A DNA stretch of 64,000 nt, taken from Methanobacterium_B sp963825335 (lineage in GTDB: Archaea; Methanobacteriota; Methanobacteria; Methanobacteriales; Methanobacteriaceae). This document shows positions 54,051 through 63,835 of the stretch, in pieces. Under the pieces are notes generated by a model, which was given only the letters and a program-made list of their open reading frames with translations, was not told the origin of the DNA and made no database searches. How positions within the stretch are numbered: position 1 is the stretch's first letter; each line of letters begins with the position of its first letter. Position numbers and translations under genes: made by a program. Where the stretch lies: contig CAWGSP010000001.1 of NCBI GenBank assembly GCA_963825335.1, positions 372,001 to 436,000 of the forward strand. Reading direction: 5' to 3'.

Positions 54051-55409
54051 TTACCTTTTTTTAATATCTGAATAGTTGGATCTGTAGATGAGTAAAATAT
54101 TTGAACTTCCATTTTCAACAGCAAAATCCATTGATGTTTCTATATTATCAGAGTATTTATGATCTCTTTTTAAAAGTTTTTTAACATTTGCTCCTAACTC
54201 ATCAACAAATATTAGATGTATATTCCTATTAATTCCTTTGAATATATCGGCGACAGATCTTTCGTTGATCTCTTCGCAGGTTATCCCGTATTTACCACCG
54301 AAGATTACTGTAACTTTTTCCATATCTTCAACCATTGATAATGCTAACTTCACAGATGCAGAATTCAATCCAGGATTAATCTCTTCTATAACCCTAGCTC
54401 CCTTGTAATTTCGCATCGAAGTTCTGCCATTCAGCCCTCTGAAATTGTTTAATCCCTGCTGAATTTTTTTAATTTGTACCCCCATCATGAGCGAAGCACA
54501 AACAGCTGCAAGAACATTGTCAACATGGATAGGTGCTGGAGCAAATGTTGATATTTCAAATGATGTATTGATGATATGATTGTCGAGTGTCTTGAGATTG
54601 ATCACATCTACACTAAATGTGGTTTTATCAAACCTTAATCTGATTTGAGATGCTGTGATATTTGTTGAGTTTTTTATGGGCAGATTAGTTGAACAACCAA
54701 ATGTGTTAGTTTTTCCACCATATTCTCTGTAATATGAATAAAAAGAGTCTGAATCACAACCAACAATCTTACTTTTAAAAATCTGTGACTTTGCATCGTG
54801 AGCAGATAGGGTATTATTTGCTATCGGATAGTTTTCAACCAAATTAGTGAGTATTCCCACATCTGCTAGCCCTGTACCCCCCAGTGATGTTTCAAAAATA
54901 CATATCCCAATATCATGGCCCTTTGAAAGTTCCCAAGCCTCTATCATGCTTGCGGGAGTTATACTTATATCCGATCTTAAAATTCTCCATTCATGATTCT
55001 CAAATACTTCGACACCTAAACTGCTCAAAACCAGTGGATCATATTCTTTAAATATTTCCTTTAGCATTGCTACAGTACTTGTTTTTCCTTTAACGCCCGT
55101 GACTTCAATTATAGGAACATTTATCTTTTCTTTGAGGAGCAAACATACTGCATCATGATGGGTCATGTTAACTTCGATTTCAAGGTTGCAGTGAACAGGT
55201 GCTATCACTACCACATCTTTCATTGAATGGGCATCATCCAAAAATTCTTTTCCAACAAAATGCAACCCCTTTGATTCGAGTTGGTTTTTCTGACAATCGC
55301 CCATTGTAGAGTATATATCCCAGGCATAAACATCGTGCTCAGGAAGTTTCAAAAATTCAGACGCAATAATAGAACCTCCATGGGTCGTATCAACTACTAA
55401 TACTTTCAT
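54051..55409 (-). CDS. cfbE: Mur-ligase-like coenzyme F430 synthase CfbE
   Basis: A Mur-ligase family protein of about 452 residues. After an N-terminal domain starting MKVLVVDTTHGGSIIASEF, the ATP loop is VTGVKGKTSTVAML near residue 105, and ETSLGGTGLADVGILTN carries the conserved acidic residue and substrate loop; the C-terminal domain has LNGRTSMRNYKGARVIEE. This architecture with the THGG start fits CfbE, the ligase of F430 synthesis that closes the last ring, rather than wall ligases. The context (HemC, NadK) agrees. I prefer the ATG at 55409; ATG at 55421 is directly on the ribosome site. It overlaps the end of nadK or follows it closely. Confidence 0.75.
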   Translation of the reverse strand: MKVLVVDTTHGGSIIASEFLKLPEHDVYAWDIYSTMGDCQKNQLESKGLHFVGKEFLDDAHSMKDVVVIAPVHCNLEIEVNMTHHDAVCLLLKEKINVPIIEVTGVKGKTSTVAMLKEIFKEYDPLVLSSLGVEVFENHEWRILRSDISITPASMIEAWELSKGHDIGICIFETSLGGTGLADVGILTNLVENYPIANNTLSAHDAKSQIFKSKIVGCDSDSFYSYYREYGGKTNTFGCSTNLPIKNSTNITASQIRLRFDKTTFSVDVINLKTLDNHIINTSFEISTFAPAPIHVDNVLAAVCASLMMGVQIKKIQQGLNNFRGLNGRTSMRNYKGARVIEEINPGLNSASVKLALSMVEDMEKVTVIFGGKYGITCEEINERSVADIFKGINRNIHLIFVDELGANVKKLLKRDHKYSDNIETSMDFAVENGSSNILLIYRSNYSDIKKR

Positions 55410-55413
55410 GGAT

Positions 55414-56244
55414 TCAAACATCCCCCTGTAGTTTCTCCCTCACTCTTCTGTAGAAATTTTTTGTTAATCTTACAAAGTAAGCAGAGTCATCCGCTTTTTT
55501 GAAGATTATCTCATCCATATAACTAATTTCTTCCTCAAACTGTCCGTCAATAACTGCAACAGCCTTTTTACCTTTACGGAGAAACTTCACCTTTATGACG
55601 CTTTCGTTGGGTACAACAGTTGGCCTTGCACCCAGTTTGAACGGGCATATTGGCACTATTATGAATGCACCAACTCGCGGATCAACTATAGGGCCACCAG
55701 CCGACATTGAATATGCCGTAGAACCACTAGGAGTTGCGATGATAATCCCATCAGCCCGAAGTACTTCTACCACTTCATCATCGACACTTATCTCAATATG
55801 GAGCATTTTCGCAGGTTTTTGGGTCATTAATACAACTTCGTTTAGAGCTGAGTGTAGTTCTCTGTCGTGAAAAACATGCAGTTGCGTGCGCTCTTCAATA
55901 AAATAATTACCATCTAATATCTGTTCTAAAGAACTTAAAGCATCTTTAGGATCTATTTCTGTTAAAAACCCTACTGCTCCCATGTTAATACCTATGAGTG
56001 GAATTTTCTTTCGGTTGATAATTCCTTGCGTTCTGAGTACAGTTCCATCACCACCAATGGCAACCACCATATCAACATCCATATCCTCTAGATCCGAAGC
56101 AATATTCTGGTATTTATTTAGTTTAGAGGCCAATGGAGAATCAATGAAAGTTTCCACATCCTTTTTCAAAAGGAATTCAGTTATCATCCCGGCGAGTATA
56201 ACAGCTTCATCAACATCAAACCTTGCAACTACTCCTATTCGCAT
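55414..56244 (-). CDS. nadK: NAD kinase
   Basis: Phosphorylates NAD to NADP. The roughly 276-residue protein has the diagnostic VVAIGGDGTVLRT near residue 62 and INMGAVGFLTEI, followed by ATPSGSTAYSMSAGGPIVDP near residue 170. Family length fits. The ribosome site GGAGG is six bases before the ATG at 56244; an ATG at 56247 is equally in frame and overlaps the preceding stop in the ATGA manner. It is directly coupled with the inositol phosphatase gene before it. Confidence 0.95.
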   Translation of the reverse strand: MRIGVVARFDVDEAVILAGMITEFLLKKDVETFIDSPLASKLNKYQNIASDLEDMDVDMVVAIGGDGTVLRTQGIINRKKIPLIGINMGAVGFLTEIDPKDALSSLEQILDGNYFIEERTQLHVFHDRELHSALNEVVLMTQKPAKMLHIEISVDDEVVEVLRADGIIIATPSGSTAYSMSAGGPIVDPRVGAFIIVPICPFKLGARPTVVPNESVIKVKFLRKGKKAVAVIDGQFEEEISYMDEIIFKKADDSAYFVRLTKNFYRRVREKLQGDV

Positions 56245-57107
56245 CATTTACCTCCTAAACTTTCTAATATTTGTTTATGAATGTCCTTGTTGCACGAAGC
56301 AACAATTGATGTCCTATCGATGACGTTTAATCCACTCTTTAGTGATTCGCAATTTTCTCCTGTCACACAACCCCTTGATTCTTCTACAATTAGTTTAGCT
56401 GCAGATATGTCTACTATTCGTAAATTTCCTCTAACATCCACAAATGCATCGTATGTGCCATCTGCTACATAACAAATCTCTATTGCTACAGAACCTAAAA
56501 TTCTCATGCTTCTCACAGTTTTACATAGCCTGTCTATCTTTGACATTTCAGCTCGATATATGTAAGCTCCTATTGAAGATTTTGAAAGATCGGTCTTTTC
56601 CGATGGTTGAATCCTATTTCCGTTTAACCAAGCACCCATTCCTTTCTGTGCACTGTATATATCATTAGTTGCAAAATTTTTTACAAACCCGATTTGAATA
56701 TCATTTATGGTGAGTTTGGTCAAATCTTGCTTTGAGTTGGCTGGTTTTGAAATTGTTTTGGGATCAGCGACTGCAATAGATATACCGTATGCTGGTATGT
56801 TTTTAATGGCATTGCTTGTCCCATCCAATGGATCAACTACAAAAACTGCTTCAGAAGGTTCTTCACCTATTTTGAACTCACCAATCTCTTCACTGATCAA
56901 AGTAACGGGTCTATTCATATCTTCCAAAATTTCTATTACACGTTCCTCTGCAACCATGTCTATAAACTTGGTGGGAGTCCCATCAGCACCCATTTTAACC
57001 ACTTGGCCGGATTCTTTTTGACCTACAAATGGTTTAACTGCTTCATGAGCATCATCCATGATTTTTTTAGAGATTTTACTCCAAAATTTAACTTCGTTGT
57101 TATCCAT
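56244..57107 (-). CDS. suhB: Bifunctional fructose-1,6-bisphosphatase / inositol monophosphatase
   Basis: Archaeal class IV FBPase, 287 residues. Metal-binding motifs are VTLISEEIGEF (about residues 78-88), FVVDPLDGTSNAIKNIPAYGISIAVAD near 95-130, and VDVRGNLRIVDISAAKLIVEE near 215. The protein dephosphorylates fructose-1,6-bisphosphate in gluconeogenesis and inositol-1-phosphate for lipid heads. It stands in front of nadK with a four-base overlap and 20 bases after pdaD. AAGGAAATAAA precedes the ATG. Confidence 0.93.
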   Translation of the reverse strand: MDNNEVKFWSKISKKIMDDAHEAVKPFVGQKESGQVVKMGADGTPTKFIDMVAEERVIEILEDMNRPVTLISEEIGEFKIGEEPSEAVFVVDPLDGTSNAIKNIPAYGISIAVADPKTISKPANSKQDLTKLTINDIQIGFVKNFATNDIYSAQKGMGAWLNGNRIQPSEKTDLSKSSIGAYIYRAEMSKIDRLCKTVRSMRILGSVAIEICYVADGTYDAFVDVRGNLRIVDISAAKLIVEESRGCVTGENCESLKSGLNVIDRTSIVASCNKDIHKQILESLGGK

Positions 57108-57129
57108 TTTATTTCCTTCAAAAAAATTT

Positions 57130-57573
57130 TTAACCTACGTAGACAACCGATGCAACAACTGCACCTTCATTCTTAACTATATGGCAGTTACCCTCTATTA
57201 TGATTTCGTTTATTTTCAGTCCCCTCACATCCATCATGTATTTTACCATTAATTCAGCTTCATCTTTTACTTCATCGATATCTTTATTAATCCCAGTATT
57301 TTCAACAACACAGCCAAACTCGTCAGATATGGCAACAGCCACTACTGCTGAGATTAAATCTCCTTTCACATTTGAAGATGTGTATGACAGAACACAATTG
57401 ATCATGTCGCCGGGTGTGAATTGTGGAACCGGGACAACCTCAGTATTCGAAGGTAAAATACTCGAAACTTTGATGAGATTAACATCACCTATTCCTGCGT
57501 CTAACAATGCATTATCAAATGCATTAAGTTTTGTTGGGCCTTCAGCCCTTCCAGAAGTTATTGTAACTTTCAT
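57130..57573 (-). CDS. pdaD: Pyruvoyl-dependent arginine decarboxylase
   Basis: Makes agmatine from arginine. The proenzyme is about 147 residues: MKVTITSGRAEGPTKLNAFD at the start, then NLIKVSSILP, where cleavage between the two Ser residues (37 and 38) forms the pyruvoyl group. The end of the protein is small and hydrophobic (VKNEGAVVASVVYVG). The ATG at 57573 has GTGGT before it; the GTG at 57582 is within that site. Agmatine feeds polyamines and the agmatidine modification of tRNA-Ile. It is the first gene of the minus-strand series. Confidence 0.94.
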   Translation of the reverse strand: MKVTITSGRAEGPTKLNAFDNALLDAGIGDVNLIKVSSILPSNTEVVPVPQFTPGDMINCVLSYTSSNVKGDLISAVVAVAISDEFGCVVENTGINKDIDEVKDEAELMVKYMMDVRGLKINEIIIEGNCHIVKNEGAVVASVVYVG

Positions 57574-58415
57574 TTGTACCACTTAAATCTTATAATAAAA
57601 AAAATTAACATCATTTAAAGCCCGGTTATACCATAAAATGTGTAATTCTGGTAGTTGAACCCATTTAATTTTCCATATATTGGGATAATATTTTCATGAT
57701 ATTTAAAAAGTTAGGAAATTAAATTTCCCGAATTTCAATATGGGTTTGACGAATGTAGTTTCCTATTAAACCATATGTATCAAATTGAAGAGGCAATCGA
57801 ATTTTGAATCTGATTAAATGTAGGATTTTATATTAACGTTAAGATCATTGCAAAATAACTATTTTTATACCAAATTATCTATCCTTAAAATCAAATGATT
57901 CGTAAAATGAATTCAATGGTTTATAAAACATATAATACTGGTGGGGAGAAGGTTTGAAGTGTCAAAGAATATTTGATCAAATATTATTTTAAAATCATGA
58001 ATAGCGAATAAACTTTCAAAATGAAATTTTACAGTGCCACATGTAGGTAAAATTAACGAGACTATGTTGTATCTCAAAGGTTTTTATTCTCAGACACAGT
58101 GAAGTATATCATCACCACAGGTCAATATAATTCTCCAGCATCCATTTTAACTAATACAGATATGATCCTAGGTGTATCTTAAGGAGAATGAATGATAAGT
58201 TTAAATCAATAAATAATCATAAAAGTTTACATATCAAAACATAGATAGGATAATGGAACAATACATATTATATTATCAAAGTTAAGATCATAAATAGAAT
58301 TTATATTAAATTGTTGATCTCTTTTAGAATTTATAAAATTCTGTTATCTCTTTAATAGCTTATTAAAGAATCAACTGTACTAAGAATCAACTGGATTATT
58401 ATTTGGAGGTAAAAA
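57574..58415. promoter_or_regulatory. Long divergent intergenic region before aIF5A
   Basis: About 840 bases of AT-rich DNA between divergent pdaD and aIF5A genes. No RNA gene is recognisable. Around 58030-58170 short frames (with MPHVGKINETMLYLKG, then YIITTGQYNSPASILTNT after a frame change) look like debris of a lost gene, but I cannot name it. Promoters for both units must be inside this stretch; TATA-like runs occur near 58320 and 57650. Confidence 0.35.
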
Positions 58416-58808
58416 ATGTCAAAGAAGGTAGTAGAAGTTAAAACCTTGAAAGTAGGTAAATATGTAATATTAGGCGGTGAAGCATCTAAAATTACGAGTA
58501 TTCAAACATCATCACCAGGTAAACACGGTGCTGCAAAGGCAAGAGTCGAAGCTGTAGGAATATTCGACGGTCAAAAAAGGAATATTGTCAAACCAGTAGA
58601 TTCCAAGTGCGATGTACCGATGATCGATAAACGTTTAGGTCAAGTATTGGCCCTCATCGGGAAATCTGATGTTCAGTTGATGGACATGGAAACCTATGAA
58701 ACATTTGAAATACCCGTACCTGATGAACTCAAGGGTAAGCTCACAGAAGGAGCTGAAGTAGATTACATTGTTGCATTGGGTAACAAGAAGGTAATGAGGA
58801 TTAAATAA
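58416..58808 (+). CDS. eif5a: Translation factor aIF5A
   Basis: Archaeal IF5A, 130 residues, which helps ribosomes through difficult peptide bonds. The hypusine loop is SSPGKHGAAKARVEAVGIF near residue 30-48, with the modified Lys in GKHG. The C-terminal OB domain includes DKRLGQVLALIGKSDVQLMD. GGAGGT lies before the ATG. The modification uses spermidine or agmatine-derived groups, and agmatine and putrescine genes lie to either side in this window. Confidence 0.97.
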   Translation: MSKKVVEVKTLKVGKYVILGGEASKITSIQTSSPGKHGAAKARVEAVGIFDGQKRNIVKPVDSKCDVPMIDKRLGQVLALIGKSDVQLMDMETYETFEIPVPDELKGKLTEGAEVDYIVALGNKKVMRIK

Positions 58809-58891
58809 TAATGGGTTGTACTTAAACCCATATCTTCATACAACACCTATTTAATGGGATTTTTTTTGTATTATTTTTATGGAGTCAATGA

Positions 58892-59794
58892 ATGCTTTTT
58901 TATACAGAAAATGTGATGAAATTTGCATTTGCAAAGGAAGCGGCTGATACTGATGAAGAAAATCTCAACAGTGCAAGCATAAAAAAATTTGGGATAATTG
59001 GAGTACCCTTTGACAGTACAGCTAGTTACAGGCCAGGTGCTCGTTTTGGGCCAAGATCTGTGCGTGAAGCATCCTACAATTTCGAAAGATACAACCTTAT
59101 TTTAGACAAAACCATAGATGCACAGGTGTACGACTTCGGAGACTTGGAAGTTGTGCATGGGAATTTCAAAAAAACATGTTTCAATCTTAAAACAACAGTA
59201 TCTGAACTCATGGCCATGGAATTCGTGCCCATAATAATTGGTGGAGACCACAGCATAAGTTACTGTGTGTTGAAAGCCATAGCAGAAGATGAGAAATTAG
59301 ACGATATTGAAAATATTACTGTGATACATCTGGATGCCCATATGGATCTTCGAGATCTTTACATGGGTGAAAAATATTCCCATGCAACTGTAATGAGAAG
59401 GATATACGATTTAAATCCATTAGAAATATTGCAGATCGGTGTGAGATCTGCCTCAATGGAAGAGGCAAATTTTGCCAATGAAAATGGTTTGATTACCTAT
59501 CAATCTGAGAATGTACATGAAAATCTTGATGAAATTATTGAATCAATAAAAAAAATTGAAGGACCCATATATTTGACCCTGGACATCGATGTTCTGGATC
59601 CTGCTTATGCTCCCGATGTTGGAACACCATCACCATGTGGTCTAAATCCTAAACAAGTAGAAAAATTGATCTACAGTTTGAAAGATAAGAACATTATCGG
59701 TTTTGACATGGTAGAAGTATCTTCTAATCAAATTGGTGATATAACTTCTTTAAATGCTGCAAAGTTAATTTACGATTTTTTATCGATACAATAA
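58892..59794 (+). CDS. speB: Agmatinase
   Basis: Ureohydrolase that converts agmatine to putrescine and urea. The 300-residue protein has the two-manganese sites GGDHSISYCV near residue 117, DAHMDLRD near 150 and LDIDVLDPAYAPDVGTPSPCG near 230, all complete. FGIIGVPFDSTASYRPGARFGP near residue 30 is also typical. GGAG precedes the ATG at 58892 by seven bases. It follows aIF5A by 83 bases on the same strand. Agmatine made by PdaD would be its substrate. Confidence 0.95.
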   Translation: MLFYTENVMKFAFAKEAADTDEENLNSASIKKFGIIGVPFDSTASYRPGARFGPRSVREASYNFERYNLILDKTIDAQVYDFGDLEVVHGNFKKTCFNLKTTVSELMAMEFVPIIIGGDHSISYCVLKAIAEDEKLDDIENITVIHLDAHMDLRDLYMGEKYSHATVMRRIYDLNPLEILQIGVRSASMEEANFANENGLITYQSENVHENLDEIIESIKKIEGPIYLTLDIDVLDPAYAPDVGTPSPCGLNPKQVEKLIYSLKDKNIIGFDMVEVSSNQIGDITSLNAAKLIYDFLSIQ

Positions 59795-60042
59795 TCAAAC
59801 ACACAACTCTTTATTCGAGTTGAAAAAGTTCGATAATCGCTCCTAGAATGGGGTAATTATTCTAATACAATATCTGAAATAGCTTAATCATCATATAAAT
59901 GTTGTAAAAGCAGAAATTTTTATAGTGGGAAAAGAATAGTATTTACTAATCTTATTTATTGTTAAACTTAAATTAATTAAATATCATTAAAAAAATTGTT
60001 ATCGAAACTTTTATGATTCATAATTAAAGTAAAGGTGGAAAA

Positions 60043-61263
60043 ATGTACAAAAGAGAAGTCAGTCTTTCTGGTCATATAATAGACTCGATGATTCTGCCAA
60101 CAGCCCTCGATCTGATAATGGAAATGGGTGGAGATTTCAAGATTATCGAGTTTAAGGTCGGTAAACTCAAGGTAGATATAAGCCATGCAAGGATACTAGT
60201 TGAAGCCCCAAATGAAACACTACTCGGAGAGATATTAGCCGAACTCTCAGAAATTGGAGCTCTCGTTGTGGCACTCAAGGATGTTCAACTTTTGAGTGTA
60301 GAAAAAGATGGGACATTACCCAACGATTTTTACTCAACAACTCACCATCAAACTCACATACGTTGTAAAGGTGTTTGGATACCTGTCGAAAATATTGAAA
60401 TGGACTGTATGATAGTTGTTGAACCAGAAACTCAAAGAGCCATCTGTAAGCCCATTGGAAGAATTAAAAAGGGAGATCTCGTAGTTGTTGGTAGGGAAGG
60501 AATACAAGTGCTACCACCTGAACGTCCTAGGGGTAAAAAAGGTGTTTTTGAGTTCATGTCAAGTGAAGCATCTTCTGAAAAACCAATACATTCCATAATA
60601 CAAAAAATTGCATCGGAAATTCAAGAAGTGAAGAAAAGAAACGGCAAAATTATTGTGGTTTCAGGACCAGCAGTTGTCCACACAGGATCCGGCCCCATAT
60701 TAGCACAGATGATAAAGGAAGGCATAATAGATGTTATATTTGCCGGAAACGCCCTTGCAACCCATGATATAGAGAATGCTCTTTATGGAACTTCGCTCGG
60801 AATGTGTGTAAAAACAGGTGAAGCCGTAACAAGAGGGCACAGAAATCATATCTACGCAATTAATGAAATTAATAAGGCAGGATCAATAAAAAAAGCCGTC
60901 GAAAAGGGAATTTTGAAAAAAGGAATAATGTATGAATGTGTAAAGAATGATGTTCCATTTGTATTAGCAGGTTCATTAAGAGACGATGGACCCCTTCCAG
61001 ATGTGATTACAAACGTCATTGATGCACAAGATGAAATGAGGAAATATGTTCATGATGTAGATATGGTCATAATGATTTCAACCATGCTTCACTCGATAGC
61101 CACGGGTAATATGCTACCATCACAAGTTAAAAGTATATGTGTCGACATTAATCCTGCCGCAGTCACCAAACTCAGTGATAGAGGGAGTGCACAAGTTGTT
61201 GGGATAGTAACTGACGTAGGCACATTCTTACCAATGCTTTACAACTTAATCCAATCAAAATAA
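60043..61263 (+). CDS. Archaeal ornithine cyclodeaminase (TIGR00300 / LOR-SDH type)
   Basis: A 406-residue protein of the archaeal LOR/SDH-domain family, in which some members are ornithine cyclodeaminases that form proline and ammonia. An N-terminal ACT-like region has IIDSMILPTALDLIMEMGGDF and the C-terminal half is a Rossmann-type domain (IIVVSGPAVVHTGSGPILAQMI near residue 203, FAGNALATHDIENAL near 233, LAGSLRDDGPLPDV near 308). Exact activity is inferred from the family. A GGTGG site lies before the ATG. It follows speB by 248 AT-rich bases. It would connect ornithine to the polyamine neighbourhood. Confidence 0.82.
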   Translation: MYKREVSLSGHIIDSMILPTALDLIMEMGGDFKIIEFKVGKLKVDISHARILVEAPNETLLGEILAELSEIGALVVALKDVQLLSVEKDGTLPNDFYSTTHHQTHIRCKGVWIPVENIEMDCMIVVEPETQRAICKPIGRIKKGDLVVVGREGIQVLPPERPRGKKGVFEFMSSEASSEKPIHSIIQKIASEIQEVKKRNGKIIVVSGPAVVHTGSGPILAQMIKEGIIDVIFAGNALATHDIENALYGTSLGMCVKTGEAVTRGHRNHIYAINEINKAGSIKKAVEKGILKKGIMYECVKNDVPFVLAGSLRDDGPLPDVITNVIDAQDEMRKYVHDVDMVIMISTMLHSIATGNMLPSQVKSICVDINPAAVTKLSDRGSAQVVGIVTDVGTFLPMLYNLIQSK

Positions 61264-62179
61264 ATCAATAAATATCCTTTTTTTCAAACAAATTTTTCTT
61301 ATTTTAACAACACAATAACTTAAACTTAAAAATAACACCTAGAAGTGTTTTTATTATCAATTAAATCAACAATTATTGATATTTTACTAGGGAATAATTT
61401 AAAGCATAGTAAAATACATTCAAAGACCCTATATACCATATTAGCGTATTTTGTCCACAACTGCCCCTCGATTATATTCTCTAAATTCAATACAATAGCA
61501 CTATCAACCACGTACCAATCAACTGATGTTGAAATGAATCAAAATTGGAACTGTTTTTCCAAAAATATCATTGAGATCAACGATTATTTTATCTTATTCT
61601 TTTCATTTAAAAGTTTATATATATATAAACTTAACCATATCTAGAATTTTGAGTCTTAATGAGGGATTGTATATACTCTTTTTTGATTTTTGATACTGTG
61701 TAAACGTTTGAGTTTGTCAAAAATAAAATATTAACTAGTTTTGAATGATTTAAAGAATATTAAACTTGATAAATTATAAAATAGGAATAAAATAGTTCAA
61801 ATTATGATTTAAATGAAATTATATCAATAATCACCAAAACCACTCAAATAAATTTTGCTAAGCGAGATATCTAAAATTTTCAAATCCCGCAATTATCTAA
61901 CAGTGCTTAAAACCTCTTAATAAGTCTGTTAAAAAATAATTAGCATATTCTTTTAAAGATATTATTTTGTTTTATAAGAACTAGAAAAGTGATATGAGCT
62001 CAAAAATTTGCCTGAAATTATGAACTACATCTAATTATGAATTATCAAGATTTTTGAGTTAATTATCTGTAAACAGCCATCACATTTGTTTGTTTATAAC
62101 TGAAAAACAAATATAAAACCCCCAACTATAATTGATACTAATAACAGTTATTTATTTAAAAAGCTTCAAGAGGGTTATC
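61264..62179. other. Long AT-rich gap without supported gene
   Basis: About 915 bases. Short frames on both strands near 61330-61640 are AT-driven and lack ribosome sites. Close to the next gene, AATATAAAA at about 62108-62116 looks like the promoter TATA box for ade, with the transcript starting near 62135. No hairpins or RNA gene were recognised. Confidence 0.4.
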
Positions 62180-63796
62180 ATGGCATTAATCAGGGGAAAT
62201 CTATTGAATGTATCTACAGATGAAATTTATGGTGCAGAAATTCATTTTAATAATGGGATAATAACTTGTGTTAAACCAGTTAAAGAAAATTTTAAACGTA
62301 TGATACTTCCCGGATTAATCGATGCACACATACATGTGGAAAGTTCGATGTTGACACCCTCACGATTTGCAGAAGCTGTTATACCCCATGGTACAACCTC
62401 CATAATATCGGATCCTCATGAAATTGCCAATGTCATGGGTGTGGAAGGAATAGACTACATGATCCAAGATTCATTATCTGTACCATTAAAAATGTTCATC
62501 ACAGCCCCTTCGTGTGTCCCTGCAACTTCCTTCGAAACTTCAGGATCTGTAATATCGGCATTAGAAATAGAACAATTGCTGAATGATGATAAAATAGTCG
62601 CATTAGGCGAAGTAATGAACTTTCCGGGGGTTTTGAGCGATGAAAAATCAGTATTATCCAAGATAAGATCCACACTAAATGCGGGAAAACCCGTGGATGG
62701 GCACGCCCCCATGTTAACAGGCCCCAATCTCTGTAAATATATTGCTTCGGGAATCTCAACCGATCATGAATGTACAACAAGATCGGAAGCCATCGAAAAA
62801 AGAAGGCTCGGAATGAGTATCATGATACGGGAAGGTTCCTCATCCAAAAATCTTAAAACTCTCGCAGATGTAGGTGGAGATTTCATTGTTTCAGACGATA
62901 AACACCCCCAAGACCTAATACAAGGACATGTAGATGAGATGCTTAGAAAAGCAGTAGATTATGGGATAGACCCTATTGAGGCTGTGAAAATGGTCACAAT
63001 AAATCCTGCAGAACACTATAATTTAAATACAGGGAGTTTAGTACCGGGAAAGGCACTCGATCTCGTTGTTGTCGACGATATCAAAAATTTTAATGTTAAA
63101 AAAGTTGTTATAAATGGGAATACAGTTGCTCAAGATGGTAAAGCTTTATTCCAATTTAAACCCCTGAATATTCAAAATACAATAGTTATGAATCTTAAAA
63201 ATGCCACAGACTTCAATGTATACACTGATAAAGCTAAAGAAAAAGTGAGAGTCATAGAAGTAGTCGAAGGTCAGTTGATAACAAACGAATCTTTTGCTTG
63301 TTTGAATAATCTTAATGGAAATTTAGATGTGGATTTAAACCAAGATATTCTTAAAATTGCCGTAGTAGAAAGATATGGTCATGACAAAGTTTCAAACGCA
63401 TTTGTAAAAGGTTTTTGTCTTAAAGAGGGTGCAATCGCATCTAGCGTATCTCACGATTCCCACAACATCATAACGGTCGGTACAAATAGCCAAGATATGG
63501 CAAAAGCCGTTAATACGGTTTTTAAGAACAAAGGTGGACTTGCAGCCGTATCAAAGAATTCTGTTCATGTATTAAAACTCCCAGTTGCTGGGCTCATGAG
63601 CACCCAAAATGTTTCAGAAGTTGCATCGGGTTTGGATACCATGCACAAAGTTGTATCCAAAATGGGTTCTAAATTACAATCCCCCTTCATGACAATGTCA
63701 TTCATGACCCTTCTGGTAATTCCTAAATTGAAAATAAGTGATAAAGGCCTATTTGACGTTGAACTTTTCGATTTCGTTGAGTTAATAAAGAGATAA
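62180..63796 (+). CDS. ade: Adenine deaminase
   Basis: Converts adenine to hypoxanthine in purine salvage. The 538-residue protein is an amidohydrolase: GLIDAHIHVESSMLTP near residue 46 with the metal His pair, then SDPHEIANVMG near 75, HAPMLTGPNL near 175 and VSDDKHPQDLIQGHVD near 240. The C-terminal domain has SHDSHNIITVGTNSQDMAKAV. GAGGG precedes the ATG at 62180 and sets the start, since an earlier in-frame start would add an improbable head. The gene is complete and single. Confidence 0.94.
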   Translation: MALIRGNLLNVSTDEIYGAEIHFNNGIITCVKPVKENFKRMILPGLIDAHIHVESSMLTPSRFAEAVIPHGTTSIISDPHEIANVMGVEGIDYMIQDSLSVPLKMFITAPSCVPATSFETSGSVISALEIEQLLNDDKIVALGEVMNFPGVLSDEKSVLSKIRSTLNAGKPVDGHAPMLTGPNLCKYIASGISTDHECTTRSEAIEKRRLGMSIMIREGSSSKNLKTLADVGGDFIVSDDKHPQDLIQGHVDEMLRKAVDYGIDPIEAVKMVTINPAEHYNLNTGSLVPGKALDLVVVDDIKNFNVKKVVINGNTVAQDGKALFQFKPLNIQNTIVMNLKNATDFNVYTDKAKEKVRVIEVVEGQLITNESFACLNNLNGNLDVDLNQDILKIAVVERYGHDKVSNAFVKGFCLKEGAIASSVSHDSHNIITVGTNSQDMAKAVNTVFKNKGGLAAVSKNSVHVLKLPVAGLMSTQNVSEVASGLDTMHKVVSKMGSKLQSPFMTMSFMTLLVIPKLKISDKGLFDVELFDFVELIKR

Positions 63797-63835
63797 AATT
63801 TGATTAGTTGTGTTAGTATAATTTAACATTTACAA

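Noticed and set aside
61345..61644. Forward frame of 99 codons and an opposing reverse frame
   Set aside because: Both are AT-driven, lack ribosome sites and contain no motif.
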